From: Micromonospora zamorensis
GTDB taxonomy: Bacteria; Actinomycetota; Actinomycetes; Mycobacteriales; Micromonosporaceae
Length of the DNA: 64,000 nucleotides
Direction: 5' to 3'
Assembly (NCBI RefSeq): GCF_900090275.1
Contig: NZ_LT607755.1
Coordinates: 5,208,001-5,272,000, forward strand
Positions within the stretch are counted from its first letter, which is position 1. The number at the start of each line of letters is the position of its first letter. A program made the position numbers and the translations under genes. Positions 8,423 to 18,620 of the stretch are shown here, piece by piece. The notes beneath the pieces are model-generated. The model was not told the origin of the DNA and did not search any database. It saw only the letters and a list, made by a program, of their open reading frames with translations.

Positions 8423-9243
8423 ACCTGGTCCGATCCGAGCTGCTCAAGATCCGTACCACCAACACCTGGTGGGTCTTCGCGCTCATCTCACTGCCGCTCT
8501 GGGCGCTCACCCTGCTGATCAACTGGTTGCAGGCCGACACCCTCACCAACGGCGACCTCGGCGAGGTGCCGGCCGACCAGACCGACACCCTGGTGGCCGC
8601 GTCCAGCGCGGACGCGCTCTCGTCGAACCTGTTCACCACCGGGCAGTTCTTCGGGCTGCTCATCGTGATGCTGCTCGGCATCATCGTGGTGACCAGTGAG
8701 TTCTTCCACCAGACGGTCACCACCACGTTCCTCACCCAGCCGCACCGCACCGCGGTGATGAGCGCCAAGCTAGTCGCCGCCGGCGTGCTGGCGCTGCTGT
8801 TCTGGCTGGTCACCACTGCGTTCAACCTGATCGCCGGTTCGGCGGTGTTGAACGCGATCGGGCTGGGCTCGCAACTGGGCAACGACGCAGCCTGGCGGGC
8901 GATCGGGTTGAACCTGCTCGCGTACCTGCTCTGGGCGGTGTTCGGCGTCGGCATCGGCGTGCTGATCCGCAGCCAGATCGGCGCCACCGTGACCGGCATC
9001 CTGCTCTACCTGGGCGGCTCGATCGGTGCCATCTTCGTGATCGCCATCCTGGCCGACCGTTGGGGCGACTGGATCAACAATCTCCAGTTGCTCGTGCCGT
9101 CGCTGGCCTCGTCGCTGATGGTCACCGGGGCGGACATCCCCGGCAACCCGCCGCGCTGGGCGGGCGCGGCCGTGCTGATCGGCTACGCGGTGGTCACCGG
9201 CGTGGTCGGCTCGCTGCTGATGCGCCGTCGCGACATCTCCTGA
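8419..9243 (+). CDS. ABC transporter permease (ABC-2 type)
   Basis: This 274-residue membrane protein has about six hydrophobic segments: near residues 17-40, 75-95, 118-140, 170-195, 200-225 and 245-265. It begins MNLVRSELLKIRTTNTWW, a typical start for ABC-2 permeases paired with bacitracin-type ATPases. The ATG lies inside the ATGA overlap with the upstream ATPase gene, and the two would form one heterotetrameric exporter. Confidence 0.88.
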   Translation: MNLVRSELLKIRTTNTWWVFALISLPLWALTLLINWLQADTLTNGDLGEVPADQTDTLVAASSADALSSNLFTTGQFFGLLIVMLLGIIVVTSEFFHQTVTTTFLTQPHRTAVMSAKLVAAGVLALLFWLVTTAFNLIAGSAVLNAIGLGSQLGNDAAWRAIGLNLLAYLLWAVFGVGIGVLIRSQIGATVTGILLYLGGSIGAIFVIAILADRWGDWINNLQLLVPSLASSLMVTGADIPGNPPRWAGAAVLIGYAVVTGVVGSLLMRRRDIS

Positions 9244-9301
9244 GTTGACCGGTCCGGGGTGGCGACGACGCGCCGCCGTCACCCCGGAACGCCGGCCAGG
9301 C

Positions 9302-9697
9302 TCACCCGCCAGGGCAGCCCCGGCCGCCGCTGCGCGGAATGCACTGGGTGACCGCCGGAGCGGGCTCGTCGTCGGCGGGCGTGTGGCCGATCAGGACACC
9401 GGTGGCCATCCGGCCGACCAGAACGACCATCAGATACACCACCACCATCCCGCCGACCGCCCAGCGAAAGTGCCGGCGCCAGTCCGTCTCGCCCGCCAGC
9501 CACAGCCCGACGATCGGCAGCGCGTTGAGCAGGAGAGCGGCGATCAGCACGGCGTCGGTGCCGGCGCCGAACGCCTGCGCCGCCTCGTGGGTCGGCGCGT
9601 ACGGCTTCGAGGTGCGCCGGATGAGGCCCACCAGGAGCAGGAACGGCACCCCGTACAACCAGACGAAGAAGAGCCCTCCGAGGCCGAGCCGCTTCAC
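9302..9697 (-). CDS. Small membrane protein (unknown)
   Basis: This 131-residue protein has about three membrane segments (residues 5-25, 43-63 and 75-97), then a polar tail ending CIPRSGGRGCPGG with two Cys residues. The GTG start overlaps the preceding gene stop by GTGA, so it is made together with that membrane protein. No family could be named. It lies convergent with the ABC permease gene. Confidence 0.6.
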   Translation of the reverse strand: MKRLGLGGLFFVWLYGVPFLLLVGLIRRTSKPYAPTHEAAQAFGAGTDAVLIAALLLNALPIVGLWLAGETDWRRHFRWAVGGMVVVYLMVVLVGRMATGVLIGHTPADDEPAPAVTQCIPRSGGRGCPGG

Positions 9698-10032
9698 GAG
9701 CGCCCCGCGTACACGGCTGCGCAGATCGTGACGGTGACCAGGGCGGACAGGGTGCCGGCGAGCACCGCCGAGGGCACCAGCCGGACGACCAGCGCGGCCA
9801 CCAGCGCCGTCACGACGAGCAACCCGGCCAGCACCGGCCCACCCCACACCAGCATGACCAGAGCCAGAGACTCCCCCGGCGACAGGCAACTGAACCAGGC
9901 CGAGCAGTCCGTCGGCGGCGGGCTCGGCACACTCGCCAGGCCTACCGCCACTGCCGCACCGACCGTCACGTACCAACCGGACGCCACCGCCACACTCCGG
10001 CCGTAGCGCCCCCGTACCCCGTTGTGATCCAT
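9694..10032 (-). CDS. Small membrane protein (unknown)
   Basis: This 112-residue protein has about three hydrophobic segments separated by short loops, with a Cys pair in TDCSAWFSCLSPGES that would lie outside the membrane. ATG 10032 is chosen because GGTGAGGA lies eight bases ahead; a GTG five codons upstream is the alternative. It is coupled by GTGA to the next membrane gene, and the two may form a complex. Confidence 0.6.
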   Translation of the reverse strand: MDHNGVRGRYGRSVAVASGWYVTVGAAVAVGLASVPSPPPTDCSAWFSCLSPGESLALVMLVWGGPVLAGLLVVTALVAALVVRLVPSAVLAGTLSALVTVTICAAVYAGRS

Positions 10033-10312
10033 GCGAAGGATCCTCACCGGAATCGCGGCGCGGAGACATCTGCATCCGTACTCAGTTGCCTGCCGTTACG
10101 CTCCCGGCGGCCCACCTAGCAGTTGGCGGCCGACCACGCAGCGGTTGGTGAACTTCTGGCATCTTCTGTGAAACCGGCCACGGGACCGAGGCGGAAATGC
10201 CTGCGGGATCGGTACGGCGTAGCCTGGGAGCCGTACCCTCCGTGCCCCTGACCGGGCGGGAGGAACACACCGCGTGCCACACAAACCCGCGTGAAAGAGG
10301 CGATTACCGGCC

Positions 10313-13300
10313 GTGTCGACCCAGCAGACTTCGCAGGAGAACCCACTAGCGGGTTTCGGCCCGAATGAGTGGATCGTCGAGGAGATGTACCAGCGTTACC
10401 TCGCCGACCCAACGAGCGTCGATTCGGCCTGGCACGACTTCTTCGCCGACTACCGCCCGGCGCCCGGAGCGGCCACCCCGCGCGGCGCCGAGTCGTCGAA
10501 CAAGCCAGCCGCCGCTCCCGAGCCCGACGGCCAGCCGGAGGCAGCCGCCGAGGTCAGCCAGCCGAGCACCAAGGCGAAGCCGGCGACCGCCACGAAGGCG
10601 GCCGCCGCGCAGTCGGCACCGGCCAAGCCCGCCGCCGCTCCGGCCACGCCCAAGGCCACGCCGGAGAAGGCCGCACCGGCCAAGCCGGCCGCCAAGGCCG
10701 CCGCGCCGGCCTCTGACGGTCCGCAGACCACGCCGCTGCGTGGCGTCGCCGCGAAGATCGTCCAGAACATGGACGCCTCGCTGAGCGTGCCCACCGCGAC
10801 CAGCGTCCGCGCGGTCCCGGCAAAGCTGCTGGTCGACAACCGCATCGTGATCAACAACCACCTCGCCCGGGGGCGCGGTGGCAAGGTCAGCTTCACCCAC
10901 CTGGTCGGTTACGCGCTGGTCCGGGCGCTGGTCCAGCACCCGGAGATGAACAACTCCTTCGCCGAGGCCAACGGCAAGCCCGCCGTGCTCCGGCCGGCGC
11001 ACGTCAACCTCGGCATCGCGATCGACCTGGCCAAGCCGGACGGCAGCCGCAACCTGGTGGTCCCCTCCATCAAGGGCTGCGAGACGATGGACTTCCGGCA
11101 GTTCTGGCAGGCGTACGAGGACGTGGTCCGGCGGGCGCGGCGCAACGAGCTGACCATGGAGGACTACTCCGGCACCACGATCTCGCTGACCAACCCGGGC
11201 GGCATCGGCACCGTGCACTCGATGCCGCGGCTGATGCAGGGCCAGAGCGCGATCATCGGCGTCGGCGCTATGGAATACCCGGCCCCCTACCAGGGCATGT
11301 CCGAGACCACCCTGGCCGAGCTGGCCGTCAGCAAGATCATCACGCTGACCAGCACGTACGACCACCGGATCATCCAGGGCGCCCAGTCCGGCGAGTTCCT
11401 CAAGGTGATGCACGAGCTGATCCTGGGTGAGCACGGTTTCTACGACCAGGTCTTCACCTCGCTGCGCATCCCGTACGAGCCGGTGCGCTGGGTGCGCGAC
11501 GTCGCCGTCAACTCCGAGGGTCAGATCAACAAGACCGCCCGGGTGCACGAGCTGATCCACGCGTACCGGGTGCGTGGTCACCTGATGGCCGACACCGACC
11601 CGCTGGAATTCAAGATCCGCAAGCACCCCGACCTGGACGTCCTCCAGCACGGGCTCACCCTGTGGGACCTCGACCGCGAGTTCCCGGTCAACGGCTTCGC
11701 CGGCCGGCAGCGGATGAAGCTGCGCGAGATCCTCGGCGTGCTGCGCGACTCATACTGCCGCCGGGTCGGCATCGAGTACATGCACATCCAGGACCCGGAG
11801 GAGCGTCGCTGGGTCCAGGAGCGGATCGAGCGCAAGTACGAGAAGCCGGCCGCCGACGAGCAGAAGCACGTGCTCAACCGGCTGAACGCCGCCGAGGCGT
11901 TCGAGACCTTCCTGCAGACCAAGTACGTCGGCCAGAAGCGCTTCTCCCTGGAGGGCGGCGAGTCCCTCATCCCGCTGCTCGGTGAGGTGCTGGAGTCCTC
12001 GGCCGAGAACGGCCTGGACGAGGTCGTCATCGGCATGGCCCACCGGGGTCGGCTCAACGTGCTGGCGAACATCGTCGGCAAGCCGTACGAGAAGATCTTC
12101 TCGGAGTTCGAGGGCCACCTGGACCCGCGCTCGACGCAGGGCTCCGGCGACGTGAAATACCACCTGGGTCAGAACGGCAAGTTCACCACCCCCGACGGCG
12201 AGCACTCGGTCAAGGTGTCGGTGGTGGCCAACCCGTCGCACCTGGAGGCCGTGGACCCGGTGCTGGAGGGCATCGTCCGGGCCAAGCAGGACCGGATCGA
12301 CCTCAAGCTCGAGGGTTACACAGTGCTGCCGCTGGCGGTGCACGGTGACGCCGCGTTCGCCGGTCAGGGCGTGGTCGCCGAGACGCTCAACCTGTCGCAG
12401 CTGCGCGGCTACCGCACCGGCGGCACCGTGCACGTTGTGGTCAACAACCAGGTCGGCTTCACCACCGCCCCGGAATACAGCCGGTCCAGCCTCTACAGCA
12501 CCGACGTGGCCCGGATGATCCAGGCGCCGATCTTCCACGTCAACGGCGACGACCCGGAGGCCGTGGTCCGGGTGGCCCGGCTGGCCTTCGAATACCGGCA
12601 GACGTTCAACAAGGACGTCGTGATCGACATGGTCTGCTACCGGCGGCGCGGGCACAACGAGGGCGACGACCCGTCGATGTCCAACCCCCAGATGTACAAG
12701 ATCATTGACTCGAAGCGCTCGGTCCGCAAGCTCTACACCGAGGAGCTGATCGGCCGCGGCGACATCACCGTGGAGGACGCGGAAGAGCTGCTGCGCGACT
12801 ACCAGGCGCAGCTGGAGAAGGTCTTCAAGGCCACTCGGGACGCCGCGGCGGCACCGCGCCAGCTCAACCGGCCGCGCCGCGAGGAGGAGCCGGAGCCGCA
12901 GGTCGACACCGCCACCGACGCGTCAGTGGTCAAGGCGGTCGGCGAGGCGCACATCAACCTGCCGGAGGGCTTCACCCCGCACAAGCGGATCCAGCAACTG
13001 CTGGACCGGCGGGCGAAGATGTCCGTCGAGGGCAACATCGACTGGGGCTTCGGCGAGATCATCGCGCTCGGTGCGCTGCTGCACGACGGGGTCACGGTCC
13101 GGCTGGCCGGCCAGGACTCGCGTCGCGGCACGTTCGTCCAGCGGCACGCCTCGGTGGTCGACTCCCGCACCGGCGAGGACTATCTGCCACTCAAGTCGCT
13201 CACCGGCGACGGCGAGCGCTCCCGGTTCTTCGTGCACGACTCGCTGCTCAGCGAGTACGCGGCGATGGGCTTCGAGTACGGCTACTCGGTGGAGAACATC

Positions 13301-14071
13301 AACGCGCTGGTCGCCTGGGAAGCCCAGTTCGGTGACTTCGTCAACGGTGCCCAGTCGGTGATCGACGAGTTCATCTCGTCCGGCGAGGTGAAGTGGGGCC
13401 AGCGCTCCGCCGTCACCCTGCTGCTGCCGCACGGCCACGAGGGCCAGGGCCCGGACCACACCTCCGGCCGGCCGGAGCGGTTCCTGCAGATGTGCGCCGA
13501 GGACAACATGCGGGTGTCCATCCCGACGACCCCGGCGAACTACTTCCACCTGCTGCGCCGCCAGGCCCTGTCGCCCAAGCGCAAGCCGCTGGTGGTGTTC
13601 ACGCCGAAGTCGCTGCTGCGGCACAAGCTCTGCGTCTCGTCGGTGGAGGACTTCACCACCGGCACCTTCCAGCCGGTGCTGCGCGACACGGCCGCCCCGG
13701 CACCGGAGGCGGTGAAGCGGGTGCTGCTCTGCTCGGGCAAGGTCTACTACGACCTGTTCCAGGCCCGGCAGGAGCGCGGCGTCACCGACACCGCGATCCT
13801 CCGGATCGAGCAGCTCTACCCGCTGCCGGTGGAGGAGATCCGGGCCGCCCTCGCGCAGTTCCCGAACGCGGAGGACTTCGCCTGGGTGCAGGAGGAGCCG
13901 GCCAACCAGGGTGCCTGGTCGTTCGTCGCGCTCAACCTGCTGGAGCACCTCACGGACGTCCGGCTGCGGCGGATCTCCCGCCCGGCCGCGGCCGCCCCGG
14001 CGGTCGGCTCGGCCAAGACCCACGAGGTCGAGCAGAACGCGCTGATCGAGGCGGCTCTCCCCCGCCCGTGA
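10313..14071 (+). CDS. kgd: Multifunctional 2-oxoglutarate metabolism enzyme (Kgd/SucA fusion)
   Basis: This 1252-residue protein combines E1 and E2 activities of 2-oxoglutarate dehydrogenase in the TCA cycle, as in mycobacterial Kgd. The N-terminal segment ([20 protein letters not shown]) is the E1 assembly helix. A linker rich in Ala, Pro and Lys spans about residues 42-140. The acyltransferase (E2) domain follows (about 140-385) with the catalytic motif in [16 protein letters not shown]. The thiamine-diphosphate E1 domains occupy the rest, with [12 protein letters not shown], the [11 protein letters not shown] motif and the C-terminal transketolase-like part. Length matches the family (about 1,230-1,280). 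The start is GTG. No lipoyl domain is present, so a separate E2 must supply it. A strong hairpin follows at 14088. Confidence 0.97.
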   Translation: MSTQQTSQENPLAGFGPNEWIVEEMYQRYLADPTSVDSAWHDFFADYRPAPGAATPRGAESSNKPAAAPEPDGQPEAAAEVSQPSTKAKPATATKAAAAQSAPAKPAAAPATPKATPEKAAPAKPAAKAAAPASDGPQTTPLRGVAAKIVQNMDASLSVPTATSVRAVPAKLLVDNRIVINNHLARGRGGKVSFTHLVGYALVRALVQHPEMNNSFAEANGKPAVLRPAHVNLGIAIDLAKPDGSRNLVVPSIKGCETMDFRQFWQAYEDVVRRARRNELTMEDYSGTTISLTNPGGIGTVHSMPRLMQGQSAIIGVGAMEYPAPYQGMSETTLAELAVSKIITLTSTYDHRIIQGAQSGEFLKVMHELILGEHGFYDQVFTSLRIPYEPVRWVRDVAVNSEGQINKTARVHELIHAYRVRGHLMADTDPLEFKIRKHPDLDVLQHGLTLWDLDREFPVNGFAGRQRMKLREILGVLRDSYCRRVGIEYMHIQDPEERRWVQERIERKYEKPAADEQKHVLNRLNAAEAFETFLQTKYVGQKRFSLEGGESLIPLLGEVLESSAENGLDEVVIGMAHRGRLNVLANIVGKPYEKIFSEFEGHLDPRSTQGSGDVKYHLGQNGKFTTPDGEHSVKVSVVANPSHLEAVDPVLEGIVRAKQDRIDLKLEGYTVLPLAVHGDAAFAGQGVVAETLNLSQLRGYRTGGTVHVVVNNQVGFTTAPEYSRSSLYSTDVARMIQAPIFHVNGDDPEAVVRVARLAFEYRQTFNKDVVIDMVCYRRRGHNEGDDPSMSNPQMYKIIDSKRSVRKLYTEELIGRGDITVEDAEELLRDYQAQLEKVFKATRDAAAAPRQLNRPRREEEPEPQVDTATDASVVKAVGEAHINLPEGFTPHKRIQQLLDRRAKMSVEGNIDWGFGEIIALGALLHDGVTVRLAGQDSRRGTFVQRHASVVDSRTGEDYLPLKSLTGDGERSRFFVHDSLLSEYAAMGFEYGYSVENINALVAWEAQFGDFVNGAQSVIDEFISSGEVKWGQRSAVTLLLPHGHEGQGPDHTSGRPERFLQMCAEDNMRVSIPTTPANYFHLLRRQALSPKRKPLVVFTPKSLLRHKLCVSSVEDFTTGTFQPVLRDTAAPAPEAVKRVLLCSGKVYYDLFQARQERGVTDTAILRIEQLYPLPVEEIRAALAQFPNAEDFAWVQEEPANQGAWSFVALNLLEHLTDVRLRRISRPAAAAPAVGSAKTHEVEQNALIEAALPRP

Positions 14072-14087
14072 CCTGACCGCACCGCGA

Positions 14088-14128
14088 GAGCCGGGGCAGG
14101 GCCGTTCACCACGGTCCTGCCCCGGCTC
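14088..14128 (+). terminator. Rho-independent-type hairpin after kgd
   Basis: GAGCCGGGGCAGG and CCTGCCCCGGCTC form a perfect 13-base stem around a 15-base loop that can pair further. It lies 16 bases past the kgd stop and separates kgd from the short gene downstream. Confidence 0.7.
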
Positions 14129-14185
14129 CGTCGGTCCACTTGACCACCCGCCCGGCCCTGCCGGGCCGAGTAAGAGGACGTACCC

Positions 14186-14365
14186 ATGTACTTCACCGAC
14201 CGTGGCATCGAGGAGCTGGTCGAGCGCCGGGGCGACGAGCAGGTGACCCTGGAGTGGCTGGGTGAACGCCTGCGCGACTTCGTCGACCTCAACCCCGACT
14301 TCGAGACGCCGATCGAGCGGTTCGCCACCTGGCTGGCCCGGCTCGACGACATCGACGAGGACTGA
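14186..14365 (+). CDS. DUF6104 family small protein
   Basis: This is an acidic 59-residue protein beginning MYFTDRGIEELVERRGDEQV and ending RLDDIDED. It matches the small DUF6104 proteins that sit next to kgd in many actinomycetes. It is probably helical and cytoplasmic, with no known function. AAGAGGA lies ahead of the ATG. The kgd terminator lies between the two genes, so it may be expressed from its own promoter or by read-through. Confidence 0.8.
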   Translation: MYFTDRGIEELVERRGDEQVTLEWLGERLRDFVDLNPDFETPIERFATWLARLDDIDED

Positions 14366-14452
14366 GCCACCCGGTGCCGGGAAGCGCCGCCCGGCTGGGC
14401 ATCTGACGGGCGGCTGGCCGCTGGCGACTGGCCGCTGGCCGGCGTCTGCCGG

Positions 14453-16615
14453 TCAGCCGGTACGGGAGGCGACGGGTTCCAGGCCGGTACGTCGCAGTTT
14501 CTGCCAGCCCAGCCGGCCGCCGGTCAACGCGGTGACCACGGCCTGGATCATCACCAGATACATCAACTGCCGGTAGACGAACTGCTGGAGCGGCAACACC
14601 CACAGCACGCCCAGCTTCTCCCGGTCCAGCCGGAACGCCACCACCGCGGTGACCAGCTGCACGCCGAGCATGACCAGCCAGGCCACCGCCGTGGCGGTCC
14701 GGTCGAGGAAGAAGAGGCCGTACAGGGCCAGCAGGTCGATCACCGGCGCGAGCAGCGGCAACAGCACGCCGAAGAGGCTGAGGAAGAACAGGCAACGCCG
14801 GGTGAACCGGCCGGACGCACCCCTGTCGAACACGGAGCGGCGATGCTTCCACATCGCCTGCATGGTGCCGTAGCTCCACCGGTAGCGCTGTTTCCAGAGC
14901 TGGCCGATGCTCGTCGGCGCCTCGGTCCAGGCGCGGGCCGTCTCCTCGTAGACGACCTTCCAGCCGGCCCGGCCGAGCGCCATGGTGACGTCGGTGTCCT
15001 CGGCCAGGGTGTCATCGGTCATCCCTCCGGCGTACCGCAGCGCCTGCCGCCGGAAGCCGCCGATCGCCCCGGGCACCGTCGGCATGCAGCGCAGCGTCTC
15101 GTAGAGGCGCCGGTCCAGGTTGAATCCGATGACGTACTCGATGTGCTGCCACTTGGCGATCAGGCTGCGCCGGTTGCCGACCTTCACGTTGCCTGCCACC
15201 GCGCCCACCTGCGGGTCGGCGAAGGGCTGCACGAGCCGGCGGACGGCGTCGGGTTCGAAGACGGTGTCCCCGTCGACCATGACGATCAGGTCGTGCCGGG
15301 CCAGCGCCACGCCGGTGTTCAACGCGCTGGGTTTGCCACCGTTGGGCTTGCGCACCACCCGGACATTGGGCAGGCGGAGGGCGTCGACGATGTCCGCGGT
15401 CCCGTCGGTGGAGCCGTCGTCGACGACGACCACCTCGATTCCGCCTGGATGGTCGCCGCCGGCGAGTGAACGGACCGCCGCGGCGATCCCCTCCTTCTCG
15501 TTGTACGCCGGGACGATCACCGACACCGGCGCTGTGACCGGCGGCCCCCACGTCCAGTCCCCGGCCCGACGGCGCCGGGCGTGTCGCCCGGCGAGCAGGA
15601 ACAGCACGGCGGTACGCCCCAGCGTGAGCACCCCGACGAGCACGAAGAGGATCCCGAACACGCTCAGCACGTGGTCGGCGCCCCGTACCGCCCAGACCAG
15701 CATCCGGCCGCGCCAGCGGTCCCCCGCGGTGGCTGCGGCACCGGATTCCGCCCGGTGGTCGACACCGGCGGCGGCGAAGGCGAGGTTCAGTCCCTCGGTC
15801 GCGGTGACGAAGCGGTATCCCCGTTCCTTCATCATCGGGATGAAGCGGTCGAGGGCGGCGACGGTCTGTGCGCGGTCACCGCCGGCGTCGTGCCAGAGGG
15901 TGATCGCGCCCGAGGCACCGTCCGGGGTGGCGTTCTCGACGATCCTGTCGACGCCGGGCAGCGCCCAGTCCTGGCTGTCGGTGTCGTTCAGCACGGTCAG
16001 GTACCCGAGGTCACCGGCGGCGATCAGCACCGGCCAGTCCTGGTTGTCGATCGCGTCGGCATGCGAGGAGTACGGAAACCGGACCAGTGAGGTGCGCACG
16101 CCGGTGACGGCGGCGAGGGCGAGCTGGGTCTGGGCGTATTCCAGGTCTCGCCGCCATCCGGACAGCTCGCTGAGGTCGGGGTGGGTGAACGTGTGCACGC
16201 CGAGCTCGTGGCTGCCCTCGACCAGGTTGCGGGCCATGTCGGGGTGCCGGGCGACCTGCGAACCCAGCACGAAGAACGTGCCCTTGACCTGGTGGGCGTC
16301 CAGAACGCGCAGAACCTCGGGGGTCCAGACCGGGTCGGGGCCGTCGTCGAAGGTGAGCGCGATGGTCCGTTCCGGCAGGCGGTAGGAGCGGACCTGCTCG
16401 CTGTTGGCGCTGATGATCGGCCCCCCGTTCACCACCGAGGTGGGGACCTCGCGTTGCCCCTGGTTGCTGTGCTGGTGGTCCGGGGTGAAGGAGGCGTTGG
16501 TGTACGCGTTGACCAGGAGCACGCCGGTCAGGACCGCCAGAAGCATGCCGAGCAGGACCCAGCGCGGTGGCGGTACGGCCCGGCGGCGGCGGGCCGTGAT
16601 CGCCGGCTCAGTCAT
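14453..16615 (-). CDS. Bifunctional polysaccharide deacetylase / family 2 glycosyltransferase
   Basis: This 720-residue membrane protein fuses two activities. A membrane helix at about 20-40 is followed by an NodB-type deacetylase domain (RTIALTFDDGPDPVWT with the metal Asp, GVHTFTHPDLS with the His pair, LVRFPYSS, ITLWHD). After a further membrane segment comes a processive GT2 domain (VSVIVPAYNEKEG, VVVDDGSTDGT, MVDGDTVFEPDA, EDTDVTMALG and the QRYRW motif), then about four C-terminal membrane helices. It resembles chitin/poly-N-acetylglucosamine synthases fused to their deacetylase, so it probably makes and exports a partly deacetylated surface polymer. The ATG shares eight bases with the end of the upstream gene. 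Confidence 0.9.
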   Translation of the reverse strand: MTEPAITARRRRAVPPPRWVLLGMLLAVLTGVLLVNAYTNASFTPDHQHSNQGQREVPTSVVNGGPIISANSEQVRSYRLPERTIALTFDDGPDPVWTPEVLRVLDAHQVKGTFFVLGSQVARHPDMARNLVEGSHELGVHTFTHPDLSELSGWRRDLEYAQTQLALAAVTGVRTSLVRFPYSSHADAIDNQDWPVLIAAGDLGYLTVLNDTDSQDWALPGVDRIVENATPDGASGAITLWHDAGGDRAQTVAALDRFIPMMKERGYRFVTATEGLNLAFAAAGVDHRAESGAAATAGDRWRGRMLVWAVRGADHVLSVFGILFVLVGVLTLGRTAVLFLLAGRHARRRRAGDWTWGPPVTAPVSVIVPAYNEKEGIAAAVRSLAGGDHPGGIEVVVVDDGSTDGTADIVDALRLPNVRVVRKPNGGKPSALNTGVALARHDLIVMVDGDTVFEPDAVRRLVQPFADPQVGAVAGNVKVGNRRSLIAKWQHIEYVIGFNLDRRLYETLRCMPTVPGAIGGFRRQALRYAGGMTDDTLAEDTDVTMALGRAGWKVVYEETARAWTEAPTSIGQLWKQRYRWSYGTMQAMWKHRRSVFDRGASGRFTRRCLFFLSLFGVLLPLLAPVIDLLALYGLFFLDRTATAVAWLVMLGVQLVTAVVAFRLDREKLGVLWVLPLQQFVYRQLMYLVMIQAVVTALTGGRLGWQKLRRTGLEPVASRTG

Positions 16616-17273
16616 CCGCGGGGAGTCCGTCGGTGGGGGAACCGCCGGGCTCGATGTCGATGGTTTCCTCGGGCGGGGGCGGCGGGTCCTCGGTCGAGGG
16701 TGAGTCTGCGGGTGTCGGAGCCGCCGAGGTGGTCCGCCCCGGGCTGGGCGAGGTCGGCACGCCGGCGGGGTCACCGCTCGCCGGGCGGGTGGCGCTCGGT
16801 GACCGTGTGGGGGCAGGCGAACGGGGAGTCGGGGCGACGGTGGGTGCCACCGTGGCCGCCGGCGTACGGGGGACGGCTGTCGAGGGCTCGGGGATGGCGG
16901 TGATCGCCTCGGCCTGCGGCGACTGGGGCCGTTCAGACTGCTCGACCTCGTCCAGGAAGGGGAGCACCGTGTGCGGCTCCACCATGCCGCCGGCGAAGCT
17001 GACGGCCACCAGCCCGGTGTAGGTCAGGCCCAGCAGACCGACGACGTACGCGAGCCAGCGCAGGCGGGATCGGCGTCGGCCGCTGGGGTCGACGAAGACC
17101 GGAGGCGGTTGGGGCACGGCGGCGATCAGCGCGGTGGGGCCGTCGGAGCGGCTGACCACCATGGTGGGCTCGTCGACCGGTGCCGCCGGGCGGGCCCGGG
17201 AAACGCCGTCCATGCCTGCCGGCGTCAGCTTCCCGGTCGGCGTATCGTCGCTGCTCAAGCCCCGGGTGGTCAT
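16608..17273 (-). CDS. Single-pass membrane protein with Pro/Ser/Thr-rich tail
   Basis: This 221-residue protein has a cytoplasmic N-terminus of about 70 residues, one membrane helix (about 75-97, WLAYVVGLLGLTYTGLVAV) and an extracellular tail of over 110 residues rich in Pro, Thr, Ser and Ala that ends in an acidic cluster. The tail is probably extended and crosses the cell wall. It overlaps the deacetylase/glycosyltransferase gene by eight bases, so the two are co-expressed; it may be a wall-spanning partner of that synthase. No catalytic motif is visible. Confidence 0.75.
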   Translation of the reverse strand: MTTRGLSSDDTPTGKLTPAGMDGVSRARPAAPVDEPTMVVSRSDGPTALIAAVPQPPPVFVDPSGRRRSRLRWLAYVVGLLGLTYTGLVAVSFAGGMVEPHTVLPFLDEVEQSERPQSPQAEAITAIPEPSTAVPRTPAATVAPTVAPTPRSPAPTRSPSATRPASGDPAGVPTSPSPGRTTSAAPTPADSPSTEDPPPPPEETIDIEPGGSPTDGLPADD

Positions 17274-17400
17274 GGGGTGGGAGTCTAAGCGTGAATTTTT
17301 CTCAGCTCTGACGATGGCTCACTGAATGAGACGCCGACCGCACCGTCGGGCCGCGCCGGGCCGCCGCGACCACCCTGCCCGACAGCCGGACGAGTCAGCG

Positions 17401-18519
17401 TCAGCCGCCGATGAAGGCGTTGATCAGCTTGTGGGGTGTGCCGTCGCCCAGCATGTCCTCAAGGTCGGGGCCCTCGGCGTTCGCCCCGACGCTACGCACG
17501 AACATTGCCTGCTCGTATTCGGCGAGCGCCGTCTCCACGTCGTCGGGGTGCGCGGCGATGGCCTCGCCCAGTTCTGCGCCGTCCAACAGGGCCAGGTTGG
17601 CACCTTCGCCGTTGGGGGCCGCCAGGTGTGCGGCGTCGCCGAGCAGGGTCACCCCGGGCGTCCGGTCCCACCGGTGCTCGGCGGGCAGGGTGAAGATGTG
17701 GCGCAGGACCGGTGGGGTCTCACCGTCGGTGACCAGAGCGGTGAGCTCAGGCGCCCAGCCGTCGAACTCCTGCACGATCCGAGCGGTGGCGACGTCGGGG
17801 TCGGTGAAGTCGATGGTGGCGAACCAGTCCTGCGGCCTGGCCAGCATCACCCAGGTGTGCAGGTTCCCGTCGCGCTCCCGGTGGGCCAGGATTCCCTTGC
17901 CCGGCTCCAGCACCATCATCGCTCCCCCACCGACGGTTTCCGCGCTGGTCGGGTGCCGGGCATCCCCATCGAACAGGTGGGTCTCGATGAACGAGAAGCC
18001 GGTGTATTCGGGTGTCGCGTCGGAGAGCAACGGCCGGACCCGGGACCAGGCGCCGTCCGCGCCGACCAGCACGTTCGTGACGACGGCAGTGCCGTCGGCG
18101 AAGGACACCTCGTGGCGGCCCTCACCGAGGGTCCGGACGCCGCTGACCTTGTGGCCCCAGCGGACGGTGCCGGCGGGAAGTGAGTCGAGCAACATCTGCC
18201 GCAGTTCACCGCGCTGCACCTCGGGGCTGCCACCCGTACCGTCGTCGGGCACGTCGAGCAGGAGGGTCCTGCGCCGGTCCAGGATCCGCATCGCCTGACG
18301 CCCCTCCAGGATGAGTTTGCGGAACTCCCCGGTCAGGCCCGCCATCTCCAGCGCCGGCTGGCCGTTGTAGTCGCGGATGTCCAGCAGGCCGCCCTGGGCG
18401 CGCGTCGCCGGGGACGTCTCCGCCTCGTAGACCGTGCACGGGACGCCGCGCACGTGCAGCACGCGCGCCAGCACCAGGCCGCCAAGACCCGCTCCGATGA
18501 TCGTGACCGGTGTCGTCAT
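17401..18519 (-). CDS. FAD-dependent monooxygenase (TetX-like)
   Basis: This 372-residue flavoprotein belongs to the aromatic hydroxylase (PHBH-like) family. It has the dinucleotide fold at the start (VTIIGAGLGGLVLARVL), the second FAD motif (VGADGAWSRVRPL) near residue 155, and the third (LLGDAAHLAAPNGEGANLA) near residue 290. Relatives hydroxylate tetracyclines or other aromatic compounds using NADPH and oxygen. GGAGGACCACC precedes the ATG at 18519. It is divergent from a TetR gene with two operators between them, so a small aromatic inducer is likely. The substrate is unknown. Confidence 0.88.
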   Translation of the reverse strand: MTTPVTIIGAGLGGLVLARVLHVRGVPCTVYEAETSPATRAQGGLLDIRDYNGQPALEMAGLTGEFRKLILEGRQAMRILDRRRTLLLDVPDDGTGGSPEVQRGELRQMLLDSLPAGTVRWGHKVSGVRTLGEGRHEVSFADGTAVVTNVLVGADGAWSRVRPLLSDATPEYTGFSFIETHLFDGDARHPTSAETVGGGAMMVLEPGKGILAHRERDGNLHTWVMLARPQDWFATIDFTDPDVATARIVQEFDGWAPELTALVTDGETPPVLRHIFTLPAEHRWDRTPGVTLLGDAAHLAAPNGEGANLALLDGAELGEAIAAHPDDVETALAEYEQAMFVRSVGANAEGPDLEDMLGDGTPHKLINAFIGG

Positions 18520-18546
18520 GGTGGTCCTCCAGACCTGATGGGCGAT

Positions 18547-18605
18547 CCCGTTGGATCGCCGCTCCAAACGACGTTAACACGTGATTGGAGCGGCGATCCA
18601 ACGGG
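18547..18605. promoter_or_regulatory. Paired TetR operators between divergent genes
   Basis: Two 21-base arms (18547-18567 and 18585-18605) are perfect reverse complements separated by 17 bases. Each arm is itself an imperfect palindrome, TTGGATCG-C-CGCTCCAA, 17 bases long and typical of a TetR dimer site. The pair lies between the monooxygenase and TetR starts, so both promoters can be controlled at once. Confidence 0.75.
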
Positions 18606-18620
18606 TGCGACACTAGGGGC

